Assembly: GCA_038133505.1 (NCBI GenBank) | Contig: JAYPTI010000031.1 | Span: 1 to 23,461, forward strand | Reading direction: 5' to 3' | Source of the DNA: JAYQUR01 sp038133505 | GTDB lineage: Bacteria > Pseudomonadota > Alphaproteobacteria > MPNO01 > UBA830 | Length of the DNA: 23,461 nt | In this document: piece after piece, positions 1 to 6,518 of the stretch | Layout: each line of letters opens with the position of its first letter | How positions within the stretch are numbered: the first letter of the stretch is position 1 | The notes under the pieces: model-generated | Database searches by the model: none | Told to the model about the DNA's origin: nothing | Seen by the model: the letters and a program-made list of their open reading frames with translations, nothing else | Translations under genes and position numbers: made by a program

Positions 1-1051
1 CGCCAAGACGCAGTTCGTGGAGCGCATCCGGCTGCACGAAATCGCCGCCGGCAGCACCCCCCGCGATCTGGACTACGCGGCGTTCATGGGCGCGCGCGGC
101 GGCGCGTTCCTTCAGGGCACGGCCACCTCGATCGCCCCCGGAACGAGACAGGTGACCGTCGACGGGGCAAACGGTCGGTCTCACGTGCTCGAGTACGACC
201 GCCTGGTCTACGCGCCGGGCAGTTCGACCGACCGACGGGCCGTCCCCGGCGCGGACGAATTTGCCGTTCGTCTGGATACCGCAGACGAAAGCCGGGCGCT
301 GTTCCGCCGCCTTTCCCCCGGCCGGGAAGTCCTGATCGTGGGCGGCGGTCTGACGGCGATCGAGGCCGCCTGCGAACTCGCGGAAAGGATCCCCGGTCTC
401 TCCGTCACGCTGGCCGCCGGCCGCGCCTTCGGCCCTTCCCCCGGCCCGGGCGGGCTTTCGCCCGACGGGTTCGACCACGTGCTGGCAACACTCGAGCGGC
501 TCGGCGTGCGCATCCTCACGGGAAAGCGCGTCATCGCCCTCGAAGACGGCACGGCAAAACTGGAAGACGGCGACACCCTGCCCTTCGACGAATGTATATG
601 GGCGGCGGGTTTCCGCATTCCGGATCTCGCCCGCAACTCCGGTCTCTCGGTAAACGCCAGCGGCCAGGTGGTAACCGATGGAGTACTTCGCTCGGTCAGC
701 CATCCTGAGATCCTGGCGGTCGGCGATGCCGCCGAGGTTGTCGCCGAACCCGGCGGCGTCTGCCGGATGAGCTGCGCGGCCGGCCGGCCGATGGGAGAAC
801 GGGCCGCGGGTACGGTCCTCGGCGACGACGCTCCGTTCGCCTTCGGGTACAGCTTCCGGTGCGTCAGCCTCGGCCGCGAGGACGGGCTGATCCAGTTCGT
901 CGACGAGACAGACCGGCCGCGCGCCGAGGTCTGGACGGGTGCCCGCGCTGCCCGGTGGAAGGAATATATCTGCCGCCGCACCCTGGTCGGCGTCGGTTTC
1001 GACGACGATCTCGGCCCGCCGCCGGACGAACCGCCGACATTCCAGAGGTAG
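1..1051 (+). CDS. NAD(P)/FAD-dependent oxidoreductase, NDH-2-like (5' end missing)
   Basis: This is a flavoprotein disulfide-reductase-fold enzyme of the type II NADH dehydrogenase-like family, expected to pass electrons from NAD(P)H through FAD to a quinone or other acceptor at the inner membrane. The reading frame is open from base 2 (AKTQFVERIRLHEIAAG, a typical internal stretch of this family), so the N-terminal FAD-binding GxGxxG lies off the left edge and the GTG at 17 is not the true start. Visible are the second dinucleotide-binding motif (VLIVGGGLTAIEAA, about bases 325–366) and the C-terminal FAD motif (ILAVGDAAE, about 712–738). The C-terminal SFRCVSLGREDGLIQF stretch also resembles members of this family. 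It is convergent with hdaA, with only 10 bp between the stop codons. The family call is firm; substrate and acceptor are not readable from sequence. Confidence 0.85.
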   Translation, partial: AKTQFVERIRLHEIAAGSTPRDLDYAAFMGARGGAFLQGTATSIAPGTRQVTVDGANGRSHVLEYDRLVYAPGSSTDRRAVPGADEFAVRLDTADESRALFRRLSPGREVLIVGGGLTAIEAACELAERIPGLSVTLAAGRAFGPSPGPGGLSPDGFDHVLATLERLGVRILTGKRVIALEDGTAKLEDGDTLPFDECIWAAGFRIPDLARNSGLSVNASGQVVTDGVLRSVSHPEILAVGDAAEVVAEPGGVCRMSCAAGRPMGERAAGTVLGDDAPFAFGYSFRCVSLGREDGLIQFVDETDRPRAEVWTGARAARWKEYICRRTLVGVGFDDDLGPPPDEPPTFQR

Positions 1052-1061
1052 AAAGCGCGCG

Positions 1062-1730
1062 CTAGGCGCCGCCCTTGCCGCTGTTCAGAACCTGCCGGAC
1101 CAGCGGGATCGTGACGGCGCGCCGCTCGGCAAGCGATACCCGGTTCAGGTCGGTTACCAGCGCCCGCGCTGCCTCGAACGAACGCTCCGTCCTTTCGACG
1201 ATGTATCGAAGGACCTCCGGTTCCACTTCGAGGTGCTGATCCGCAAGCATCTTGAGCACGACCGCCCCCATCAGCACATCGTCCGGCGGCTGGACGGCAA
1301 CATTGGCAACGGCGCTGAGGCGCGAGACGAGATCGCGCAGCCGGCCTTCCCAGCGCGCCGGCGGAACGCGAGCCGTGAACAGGACGGTGCCGCCGGCGGC
1401 CCTAACGGCGTTGTAGAGATGGAAGAGGTCCGCGTCGTCCGCCATGCGGTCGACGTCGTCGACCAGAATATTGGCGGCATCCGGCAGGTCGGACAGCTCG
1501 ATGCCGTCGCCGAATTCGACGGCCGCCGCCGCCTGCTTCCAGACCATGCCGAGATGCGTTTTGCCGCAACCGGCGGGACCGGTCAGCACCATTGCGCTGC
1601 CGGGCCAGTCGGGCCACGCATCGATCCAGCGGACAGCATCTTCATTGCAGCCGGAGACGAGAAAATCCGAGCGCCCGGTCGCCTCGCGAATGCGAAGGTC
1701 GAGGGCAAGCTGGGACTTGCGCGAATTCAT
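1062..1730 (-). CDS. hdaA: HdaA, DnaA-like regulatory inactivator of replication initiation
   Basis: A 222-residue AAA+ protein related to the ATPase domain of DnaA but without its DNA-binding domain. Family members bind the DNA polymerase sliding clamp and promote ATP hydrolysis on DnaA after initiation. A clamp-binding motif QLALDL sits at residues 7–12, Walker A GPAGCGKT at 51–58, Walker B ILVDDVDR at 88–95, and an SRL motif follows in the ATPase core. The ATG at 1730 overlaps the stop of the upstream phosphatidyltransferase gene by four bases (ATGA), implying translational coupling. The frame stays open further upstream, but that extension is only the other-frame shadow of the phosphatidyltransferase. 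It is last in the DUF2066–phosphatidyltransferase–hdaA operon, an order familiar in alphaproteobacteria. Confidence 0.9.
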   Translation of the reverse strand: MNSRKSQLALDLRIREATGRSDFLVSGCNEDAVRWIDAWPDWPGSAMVLTGPAGCGKTHLGMVWKQAAAAVEFGDGIELSDLPDAANILVDDVDRMADDADLFHLYNAVRAAGGTVLFTARVPPARWEGRLRDLVSRLSAVANVAVQPPDDVLMGAVVLKMLADQHLEVEPEVLRYIVERTERSFEAARALVTDLNRVSLAERRAVTIPLVRQVLNSGKGGA

Positions 1731-2287
1731 CGGATCGTGGGGGTGGAGTCTTCCTCGACCCCCGCCATCTGCCGGGTCCACGAAACGATATACCCGGCGC
1801 CGGAAATGACCGTGGATGCCGCGACGACGTAGACCGCCGCCTCGGTGACGCCGGAAATCGACAGCGACAGCCCGAGTTTGGCAAGGATGATAGCCGCGAG
1901 CGCGATCTGCGCAGCGGTATTCGCCTTGCTGACGAAGAGCGGCCGCATCTTGACCTCGAGCCGCACGATGAACATCAGGATCACACCGCCGAGGATCATC
2001 AGGTCGCGGAACACCACGAGCACGACCAGCCAGTGCGGCAGGTGTCCCTGAGAGCCGAGGGTGACGTACACGCCGACCAGAAGGGCCTTGTCCGCCAGCG
2101 GATCGAGCAAGGCGCCGAGCTTCGTGGTCTTGTGAAACGTCTTCGCGATATATCCGTCGAGCGCGTCGGAGACGCCCGCTGCGACGAACAGGATGAACGC
2201 CGCCAGGTAGGCCGATTGCAGGATCAGATAGATCGCGACGGGGACCGACAGGAGCCGCCCGAGAGTGATCGCGTTGGGAAGGTTCAC
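1727..2287 (-). CDS. CDP-alcohol phosphatidyltransferase family protein (PgsA/Cls-like)
   Basis: A 186-residue integral membrane enzyme that would transfer a phosphatidyl group from CDP-diacylglycerol to an alcohol such as glycerol 3-phosphate or phosphatidylglycerol. The family signature D-x2-DG-x2-A-x9-G-x3-D-x3-D is complete: D41, D44, G45, A48, G58, D62 and D66. The usual arginine after A48 is lysine (K49). Several hydrophobic segments follow, as in PgsA. The ATG at 2287 overlaps the DUF2066 gene stop by four bases, and the 3' end overlaps hdaA by four. Whether it is the main phosphatidylglycerophosphate synthase, a cardiolipin synthase or another family member cannot be decided from sequence alone, so no symbol is given. 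Confidence 0.87.
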   Translation of the reverse strand: MNLPNAITLGRLLSVPVAIYLILQSAYLAAFILFVAAGVSDALDGYIAKTFHKTTKLGALLDPLADKALLVGVYVTLGSQGHLPHWLVVLVVFRDLMILGGVILMFIVRLEVKMRPLFVSKANTAAQIALAAIILAKLGLSLSISGVTEAAVYVVAASTVISGAGYIVSWTRQMAGVEEDSTPTIR

Positions 2288-3444
2288 TGTTGTTCCCGGC
2301 CTTCTCCGCGCGGCACGGCGGGCGTGTCGATAACACCGGCCGCGCGTGCGGGCGCGAGGGTCCAGCTATCGGAACCGGCCGCCAGCGACAGATCGCGCTG
2401 CGCGAGCGCCACGCGAAGCTGATCGACGGATCCGAAATAGCTCAACCGGATCGCGACCTGACGCCGCGTCGCGGCGACCAGCTGGACGTCGTTCAGATAG
2501 GCGATCGTCCGAAGCCGGCGGCGGACCTCGACCCATTCCCGAAGATCGGCAAGCGCCATGACGGCGACGAGGTCGTTCAGCTGCGCGAAATCGAGCTGGT
2601 TGCCGCGCTGCCACGCCTCCTCGATCTGGCTCTGGATATCGAGCGCGGCCCGCAGAAACGCAGCCTGCTCCGACTCCTCCGGCTGGATATCGACGCTGCG
2701 CACGCGGGTCTGGCCGTCGGAAGGTCCGCCGAAGATGCGCGAAGAGACGTTGATCGCCGGCTGTCCGGCCGCACCGACTCCCAGATTGGCCTCGGAAACG
2801 ATCACCGCGCCCGCGCCGTAGCGCCGCCCGATGGTCGTGACCGGGCCGGTTTCGCCCGCGCTCGCCTGTTCGGCGGTAATGTCCTGTACGTCGGCGAGAT
2901 CGCCTGCCGGCAACTGAAGCGGCACGAGCCCGTCCGCCGGGGGCGTATCCTTCCAGGCGTCGAACCACGGGTTGGGCTGATCCCAGAGACGTCGCCGATC
3001 GACCGCACGGAAGACCGGCAGCAGCAGAACGGGCTTCGAGCGGGTTTCGGCAAATCCCGTATTAACCGACTGCAGGAAGCGACGAACGCCGGCGCGATCG
3101 AACTGGAAGCTAAGGCGGCCGATGTAGCGGACGCTCGAGGTCTTTTCGTCGTCGATCCCGAAACTGAGGACCAGCGACGCGATCTCCGAGGCTTTCAGTT
3201 CCGGGATACGGTCGCGCTCGCCGGGCGGGACCAGCCGTCGGATCAGCCGGACTAATGCCTGATGGTGCGCGACCTCCAGCGCCTGCTGACGCGCCGCGCT
3301 CGCGGATTCCGCGGTTTCGTCCACGGTGACGTTGGATACCGTGTAGACGTCGTCCGCCTGAGCCGCCGCGGGCCCGTTAGCAGCGCCGGCCACGAGCATG
3401 ACAGCCGCGAAAAATACGGCGCAGATTCGCTGGACGGCATTCAT
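2284..3444 (-). CDS. DUF2066 domain-containing exported protein
   Basis: A 386-residue protein with an N-terminal signal peptide (MNAVQRICAVFFAAVMLVAG, probable cleavage after the AAA around residue 27), so it is likely periplasmic. The mature part begins DDVYTVSNVTVDETAESASAAR and carries the repeated LLLPVF and IGRLSF-type strands of the DUF2066 family, whose function is unknown. I prefer the ATG at 3444, which has GAAAGG about 10 nt upstream. An in-frame ATG at 3480 would add 12 residues before the signal peptide and cannot be excluded. It is first in a four-base-overlap operon with the phosphatidyltransferase and hdaA, and is divergent from purM. The family call rests on sequence resemblance and on this familiar position between purM and the phosphatidyltransferase gene. 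Confidence 0.8.
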   Translation of the reverse strand: MNAVQRICAVFFAAVMLVAGAANGPAAAQADDVYTVSNVTVDETAESASAARQQALEVAHHQALVRLIRRLVPPGERDRIPELKASEIASLVLSFGIDDEKTSSVRYIGRLSFQFDRAGVRRFLQSVNTGFAETRSKPVLLLPVFRAVDRRRLWDQPNPWFDAWKDTPPADGLVPLQLPAGDLADVQDITAEQASAGETGPVTTIGRRYGAGAVIVSEANLGVGAAGQPAINVSSRIFGGPSDGQTRVRSVDIQPEESEQAAFLRAALDIQSQIEEAWQRGNQLDFAQLNDLVAVMALADLREWVEVRRRLRTIAYLNDVQLVAATRRQVAIRLSYFGSVDQLRVALAQRDLSLAAGSDSWTLAPARAAGVIDTPAVPRGEGREQQ

Positions 3445-3534
3445 TCTGGCAAAGCCTTTCGCTATCCTCACCGGCAGCATGGCCGCTTCGGGTCGTGCGC
3501 CCATTTTATCAAATTCAGACAGGGCGACGCAGTC

Positions 3535-4599
3535 ATTAACACGAACAGCTACAAGAAGGCAGGCGTCGATATCGAGGCGGGCGCGGAGCTCGTCGAGCGG
3601 ATAAAGCCGCTTGCCGGATCGACCGACCGCAGCGGCGTGATGGGCGGGCTCGGCGGATTCGGCGGCCTGTTCGACCTGAAAGCCGCCGGGTTCGAGGATC
3701 CGATCCTCGTTGCGGCCACCGACGGCGTCGGAACCAAGCTCAAGATCGCCATCGAAACAGGCCGTCACGACACGGTGGGAATCGACCTCGTCGCGATGTG
3801 CGTGAACGATCTCGTCGTTCAGGGCGCCGAGCCGCTGTTCTTCCTGGATTACTATGCGACCGGCGCCCTGAATCCGGCGGCGGCAGCCAGCGTGGTCGAT
3901 GGCATTGCCGAAGGATGCCGTCAGGCCGGATGCGCCCTGATCGGCGGCGAGACCGCCGAAATGCCGGGCATGTACGCGAAAGGCGATTACGACCTCGCCG
4001 GTTTCGCCGTCGGAGCCGCCGAACGGACCGGGCTGTTGCCGCGTACCGATATCGCACCAGGCGACGTGATTCTCGGTATGGCGTCGAGCGGCCTCCATTC
4101 CAACGGCTTCTCGCTCGTCCGTCATGTGCTCGCCGGGCTGGAAACCGAATTCACCGATCCGTCGCCGCTGACCCCCGGCACGATCTGGGCGGACGAGCTG
4201 CTCACGCCGACCCGTATTTACGTCCGGGCCTGTCTCGCAGCGCTGAAAACGGGAAAGCTCAAGGGGCTTGCGCACATTACCGGCGGCGGCCTTCCGGAGA
4301 ACGTGCCGCGTGTCCTGCCGGACGGAATGGCGGCTCGAATAGACCCGGCCGCCTGGGACATGCCGCCGGTTTTTCGGTGGCTGATGGACGAAGGCGACAT
4401 CGCCGCCGCGGAAATGGCGCGGGCCTTCAACTGCGGGATCGGCATGATCGCGATCGTGAACGGCGATGATGCGGGCGCCGTTGCCGGCGCGCTGCGCGAT
4501 GCCGGCGAAACGGTCTGGGAGATCGGCACGGTGGAAGACGGGCCTGAGCGCGGCGACCGGGTCGCATTGGACGGTCTGGAGTCGGCATGGCGCGGCTGA
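3535..4599 (+). CDS. purM: Phosphoribosylformylglycinamidine cyclo-ligase (AIR synthetase)
   Basis: This is the fifth step of purine synthesis, ATP-dependent closure of FGAM to aminoimidazole ribotide in the cytosol. It is recognised from SYKKAGVDIEAG at the N-terminus, the glycine-rich GGLGGFGGLFDL, VAATDGVGTKLKIA, AMCVNDLVVQGAEPLFFLDY, GGETAEMPGMY and SSGLHSNGFSL. The start is the odd point. The expected N-terminus falls at an ATT codon (3535), giving MNTNSYKKAGV and 354 residues, close to family length. No ATG, GTG or TTG occurs in frame between the ATG at 3262, which lies inside the divergent DUF2066 gene and would add 91 foreign residues, and the GTG at about 3637, which would remove some 34 conserved residues. 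GACAGGG lies about 10 nt before the ATT. The 3' end overlaps purN by 13 bases, implying coupled translation. Confidence 0.93.
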   Translation: MNTNSYKKAGVDIEAGAELVERIKPLAGSTDRSGVMGGLGGFGGLFDLKAAGFEDPILVAATDGVGTKLKIAIETGRHDTVGIDLVAMCVNDLVVQGAEPLFFLDYYATGALNPAAAASVVDGIAEGCRQAGCALIGGETAEMPGMYAKGDYDLAGFAVGAAERTGLLPRTDIAPGDVILGMASSGLHSNGFSLVRHVLAGLETEFTDPSPLTPGTIWADELLTPTRIYVRACLAALKTGKLKGLAHITGGGLPENVPRVLPDGMAARIDPAAWDMPPVFRWLMDEGDIAAAEMARAFNCGIGMIAIVNGDDAGAVAGALRDAGETVWEIGTVEDGPERGDRVALDGLESAWRG

Positions 4600-5237
4600 A
4601 GACGGCGGTCCTGATCTCGGGAAGAGGCTCGAACCTCCAGGCGCTGATCGATGCCGCCGCCGATCCGGACTGGCCGGCGGAGATCGTCCGGGTGATCTCG
4701 AACGTTCCCGGCGCCGCCGGGCTCGACCGGGCCAACAAGGCCGGTATCCCGACGACGACGATCGACCATCGCGGCTTCGACGGCCGCGAGCCGTTCGAGG
4801 ACGCCTTGCACGGAGAACTGGAGGCTGCGGGCGTCGAACTCGTCTGTCTTGCCGGGTTCATGCGGCTGCTGACCGAGGGATTCGTCGGGCGCTGGCTCGA
4901 CCGGCTGATCAACATCCACCCCTCGCTGCTACCAGCCTACAAGGGCCTGCATACGCATGAACGCGTGCTCGCGGACGGGGTTCGCTTCACCGGCTGCACG
5001 GTTCATTTCGTCCGCCCGGCGATGGATGCGGGCCCGATTATCGTTCAGGCCGCTGTCCCGGTGCTCCCGGGCGATGACGCGGACAGCCTGGCGGCGCGCG
5101 TGCTGACGGCGGAGCATCGGTGCTACCCGCTTGCCGTCCGTCTTTTCGCCGAGCGAAGGCTCTCGATCCGCGACGGCGTTGTCGACGTCGCAGCCGCCGA
5201 GTCGCCCGAACTTCTATCCCTCAACCCCGCCGGCTGA
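4587..5237 (+). CDS. purN: Phosphoribosylglycinamide formyltransferase (GAR transformylase)
   Basis: A 216-residue enzyme that transfers the formyl group of 10-formyltetrahydrofolate to GAR, the third step of purine synthesis. The N-terminal LKTAVLISGRGSNLQAL phosphate-binding loop is clear. The catalytic triad is visible as N109 and H111 in NIHPSLLPAYKG and D147 in MDAGPIIVQ. The ATG at 4587 has GGAG five bases upstream inside the end of purM, and the two genes overlap by 13 bases, so they form one transcription and translation unit, as is common in proteobacteria. Length is normal for the family and there are no missing motifs. Confidence 0.95.
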   Translation: MARLKTAVLISGRGSNLQALIDAAADPDWPAEIVRVISNVPGAAGLDRANKAGIPTTTIDHRGFDGREPFEDALHGELEAAGVELVCLAGFMRLLTEGFVGRWLDRLINIHPSLLPAYKGLHTHERVLADGVRFTGCTVHFVRPAMDAGPIIVQAAVPVLPGDDADSLAARVLTAEHRCYPLAVRLFAERRLSIRDGVVDVAAAESPELLSLNPAG

Positions 5238-5262
5238 CGACGTCCGCCGCTGCCTCGGACGC

Positions 5263-5291
5263 TTCACGCGTTCCGCCGTCCGTAGTATAAG
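5263..5291 (+). promoter_or_regulatory. Predicted sigma70-type promoter for the oxidase subunit IV gene
   Basis: A -35 element TTCACG (5263–5268) and a -10 element TATAAG (5286–5291) are separated by exactly 17 bp. The predicted start of transcription is near 5298, leaving a leader of about 38 nt before the ATG at 5336. It lies in the 98-bp gap after purN, so the small gene can be transcribed independently of purMN. The -10 is a 5/6 match to TATAAT and the -35 a 4/6 match to TTGACA. Confidence 0.5.
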
Positions 5292-5335
5292 GACCGCCGA
5301 CAGCGACTGTGCGTCAGACGAGGAGAAAAAGCCCA

Positions 5336-5464
5336 ATGGCACTAGATATGGATAAGGAAATCATCCGGCACCAGAAAGGCTGGGAAGGTTTCGCGAAGTT
5401 CGCCTTCTTCGGCACCGCGAGCGTGATCGCCCTTCTGGCGGTGATGGCGCTGACGCTTCTCTGA
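5336..5464 (+). CDS. aa3-type cytochrome c oxidase subunit IV (42 aa)
   Basis: A tiny single-span inner-membrane protein. It starts MALDMDKEIIRHQKGWEGF and continues into one hydrophobic helix (about residues 22–42, ending at the C-terminus). The polar head with the HQKGWEGF motif followed by one helix matches the small bacterial aa3 oxidase subunit IV family, which packs against the terminal oxidase; its exact role is not known. A clear AGGAG lies at 5321–5325, 10 nt before the ATG. It is a single-gene unit with its own predicted promoter, ended by the strong hairpin at 5484–5512. The other oxidase genes are not in this window. It is easily missed by gene finders because of its length. Confidence 0.85.
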   Translation: MALDMDKEIIRHQKGWEGFAKFAFFGTASVIALLAVMALTLL

Positions 5465-5483
5465 CGGACGGCGCCGGCACATG

Positions 5484-5512
5484 AAAAAGGCGGGTCAGAG
5501 ACCCGCCTTTTT
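5484..5512. terminator. Strong bidirectional rho-independent terminator
   Basis: A perfect 13-bp inverted repeat, AAAAAGGCGGGTC, then the loop AGA, then GACCCGCCTTTTT. Read on either strand, the GC-rich stem is preceded by an A run and followed by five T, so it can end the oxidase subunit IV message on the + strand and the ndk message on the - strand. It begins 19 bp after the subunit IV stop and ends 21 bp from the ndk stop. Confidence 0.93.
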
Positions 5513-5533
5513 GATTCCGATCTCGCGCCCCGG

Positions 5534-5956
5534 TCAGCCGACGATATCGATCTGGCTGAAGAAAAACGCGATTTCCTGAGCGGCGGTCTCGGGCGCGTCG
5601 GAGCCATGAACCGAGTTCGCTTCCACTGATTCGCCGAAATCGCGGCGAATCGTGCCCTCTTCGGCATTCGCCGGGTTGGTCGCGCCCATTACTTCGCGGT
5701 TCTTGGTGATCGCGCTCTCGCCCTCGAGAACCTGCACGACGACCGGTCCGGACGTCATGAATTCGCACAGATCGTCGAAAAACGCGCGTTCCTTGTGAAC
5801 CGCGTAGAACTGCTCCGCCTGCGCGCGCGTAAGCTGCGTGCGGCGCTGAGCTATTACCCGCAACCCCGCTTCTTCGAGCCGGGCCACGATCGCACCGGTG
5901 ATATTGCGGCGCGTCGCGTCGGGCTTGATGATTGAAAGGGTACGTTCGATGGCCAT
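5534..5956 (-). CDS. ndk: Nucleoside diphosphate kinase
   Basis: A 140-residue kinase that exchanges the gamma-phosphate between nucleoside triphosphates and diphosphates through a phosphohistidine. It is recognised from MAIERTLSIIKPDATRRN, the MTSGPVVVQVLEG stretch, GATNPANAEEGTIRRDFG, and the active-site histidine H117 in NSVHGSDAPETA. The ATG at 5956 has AGGAG about 10 nt upstream and gives the standard family length; an in-frame ATG 21 codons upstream is not needed. It has its own predicted promoter and ends at the shared symmetric terminator, so it looks like a monocistronic unit. Confidence 0.97.
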   Translation of the reverse strand: MAIERTLSIIKPDATRRNITGAIVARLEEAGLRVIAQRRTQLTRAQAEQFYAVHKERAFFDDLCEFMTSGPVVVQVLEGESAITKNREVMGATNPANAEEGTIRRDFGESVEANSVHGSDAPETAAQEIAFFFSQIDIVG

Positions 5957-5990
5957 CGCAAGCGGGCTCCTGTTCTTGAAATCGGCGGGC

Positions 5991-6019
5991 CTTATATCCG
6001 GTTCCCGGTGGCGGGGCAA
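5991..6019 (-). promoter_or_regulatory. Predicted ndk promoter
   Basis: On the - strand a -35 TTGCCC (6019–6014), a 17-bp spacer and a -10 TATAAG (5996–5991) are visible in the gap between holC and ndk. The predicted transcription start is near 5984, with a leader of about 28 nt. The -10 hexamer is the same one found before the oxidase subunit IV gene. Confidence 0.5.
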
Positions 6020-6044
6020 CAGCTACATCGACGCACCTGGACGG

Positions 6045-6071
6045 CAAAACCACGGGGTCGTCTAGCCCCGT
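6045..6071 (-). terminator. Possible terminator overlapping the holC stop codon
   Basis: On the - strand ACGGGG, an 8-nt loop and CCCCGT are followed by GG and four T. The first arm uses the last holC codons and the TAG lies in the loop. The stem is only 6 bp and the T run is offset by two G, so it is weaker than the 5484–5512 hairpin. Its position between holC and the ndk promoter fits the end of the pepA–holC unit. Confidence 0.5.
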
Positions 6072-6511
6072 TTCTCCCAGCCGCCGGACTCGGTCTGCTG
6101 CCAGTAGGTAAGCGTGTGGCCGTCCGCCTTGTACTTGCTCCAGCGGGTTCGCGCCGCCGCCACCGCCTCGTCGTCGCGCCCGTCGAACATCTCGAGGCAG
6201 CGATCGTATCCGTCGAAACCGGACGCCTGCATCCCGTCTGTCAGAACCAGGATATTGGCCCCGTTGGGGTTTTCGTCGTCCGGGGTGATCCAGATCGGCT
6301 GCTCTTCGGGCGAGCCGTCCCGGGCCGTTCCGTGCGGCAGGAACGACGCCGGATCGTAGGTCCAGAGCGCCCCGCTAACCGCCTCCGCGCGCTCGGACGA
6401 GCCGGTCCGGACCACCGCCCGGGCACCGCTTTCCAGCACCTTTTCCATCAGCTTGGGCAGCGCGCGTTCGAGCGGCGTGTGCACCAGATGATAGAAACTG
6501 ATGTCGGTCAC
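6062..6511 (-). CDS. holC: DNA polymerase III chi subunit
   Basis: A 149-residue protein of the HolC family, the clamp-loader accessory subunit that links the replicase to single-strand binding protein. The N-terminus reads (V)TDISFYHLVHTPLERALPKLMEKVLESGARAVV, followed by LWTYDPASFLPHGT, the PIWIT stretch and a C-terminal TRWSKYKADGHTLTYWQQ, all typical. It starts at GTG 6511, just 7 bp after the pepA stop, with GAGAG inside the end of pepA as the likely ribosome site. The upstream in-frame ATG at 6601 would lie deep inside pepA. The pepA–holC pairing is a usual arrangement and implies co-transcription. Confidence 0.93.
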   Translation of the reverse strand: MTDISFYHLVHTPLERALPKLMEKVLESGARAVVRTGSSERAEAVSGALWTYDPASFLPHGTARDGSPEEQPIWITPDDENPNGANILVLTDGMQASGFDGYDRCLEMFDGRDDEAVAAARTRWSKYKADGHTLTYWQQTESGGWEKRG

Positions 6512-6518
6512 GGAGATA

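Noticed and set aside
1731..2336. N-terminal extension of hdaA in the same frame
   Set aside because: The extension is the other-frame reading of the phosphatidyltransferase gene. HdaA begins naturally at ATG 1730 with its clamp-binding motif.
3262..3534. ATG 3262 as the start of purM
   Set aside because: It would add 91 residues unlike any PurM and lie within the opposite-strand DUF2066 coding region.
3445..4275. A 277-codon extension of the DUF2066 gene reaching into purM
   Set aside because: It is antisense to conserved purM sequence, and the signal peptide at 3444 marks the true start.
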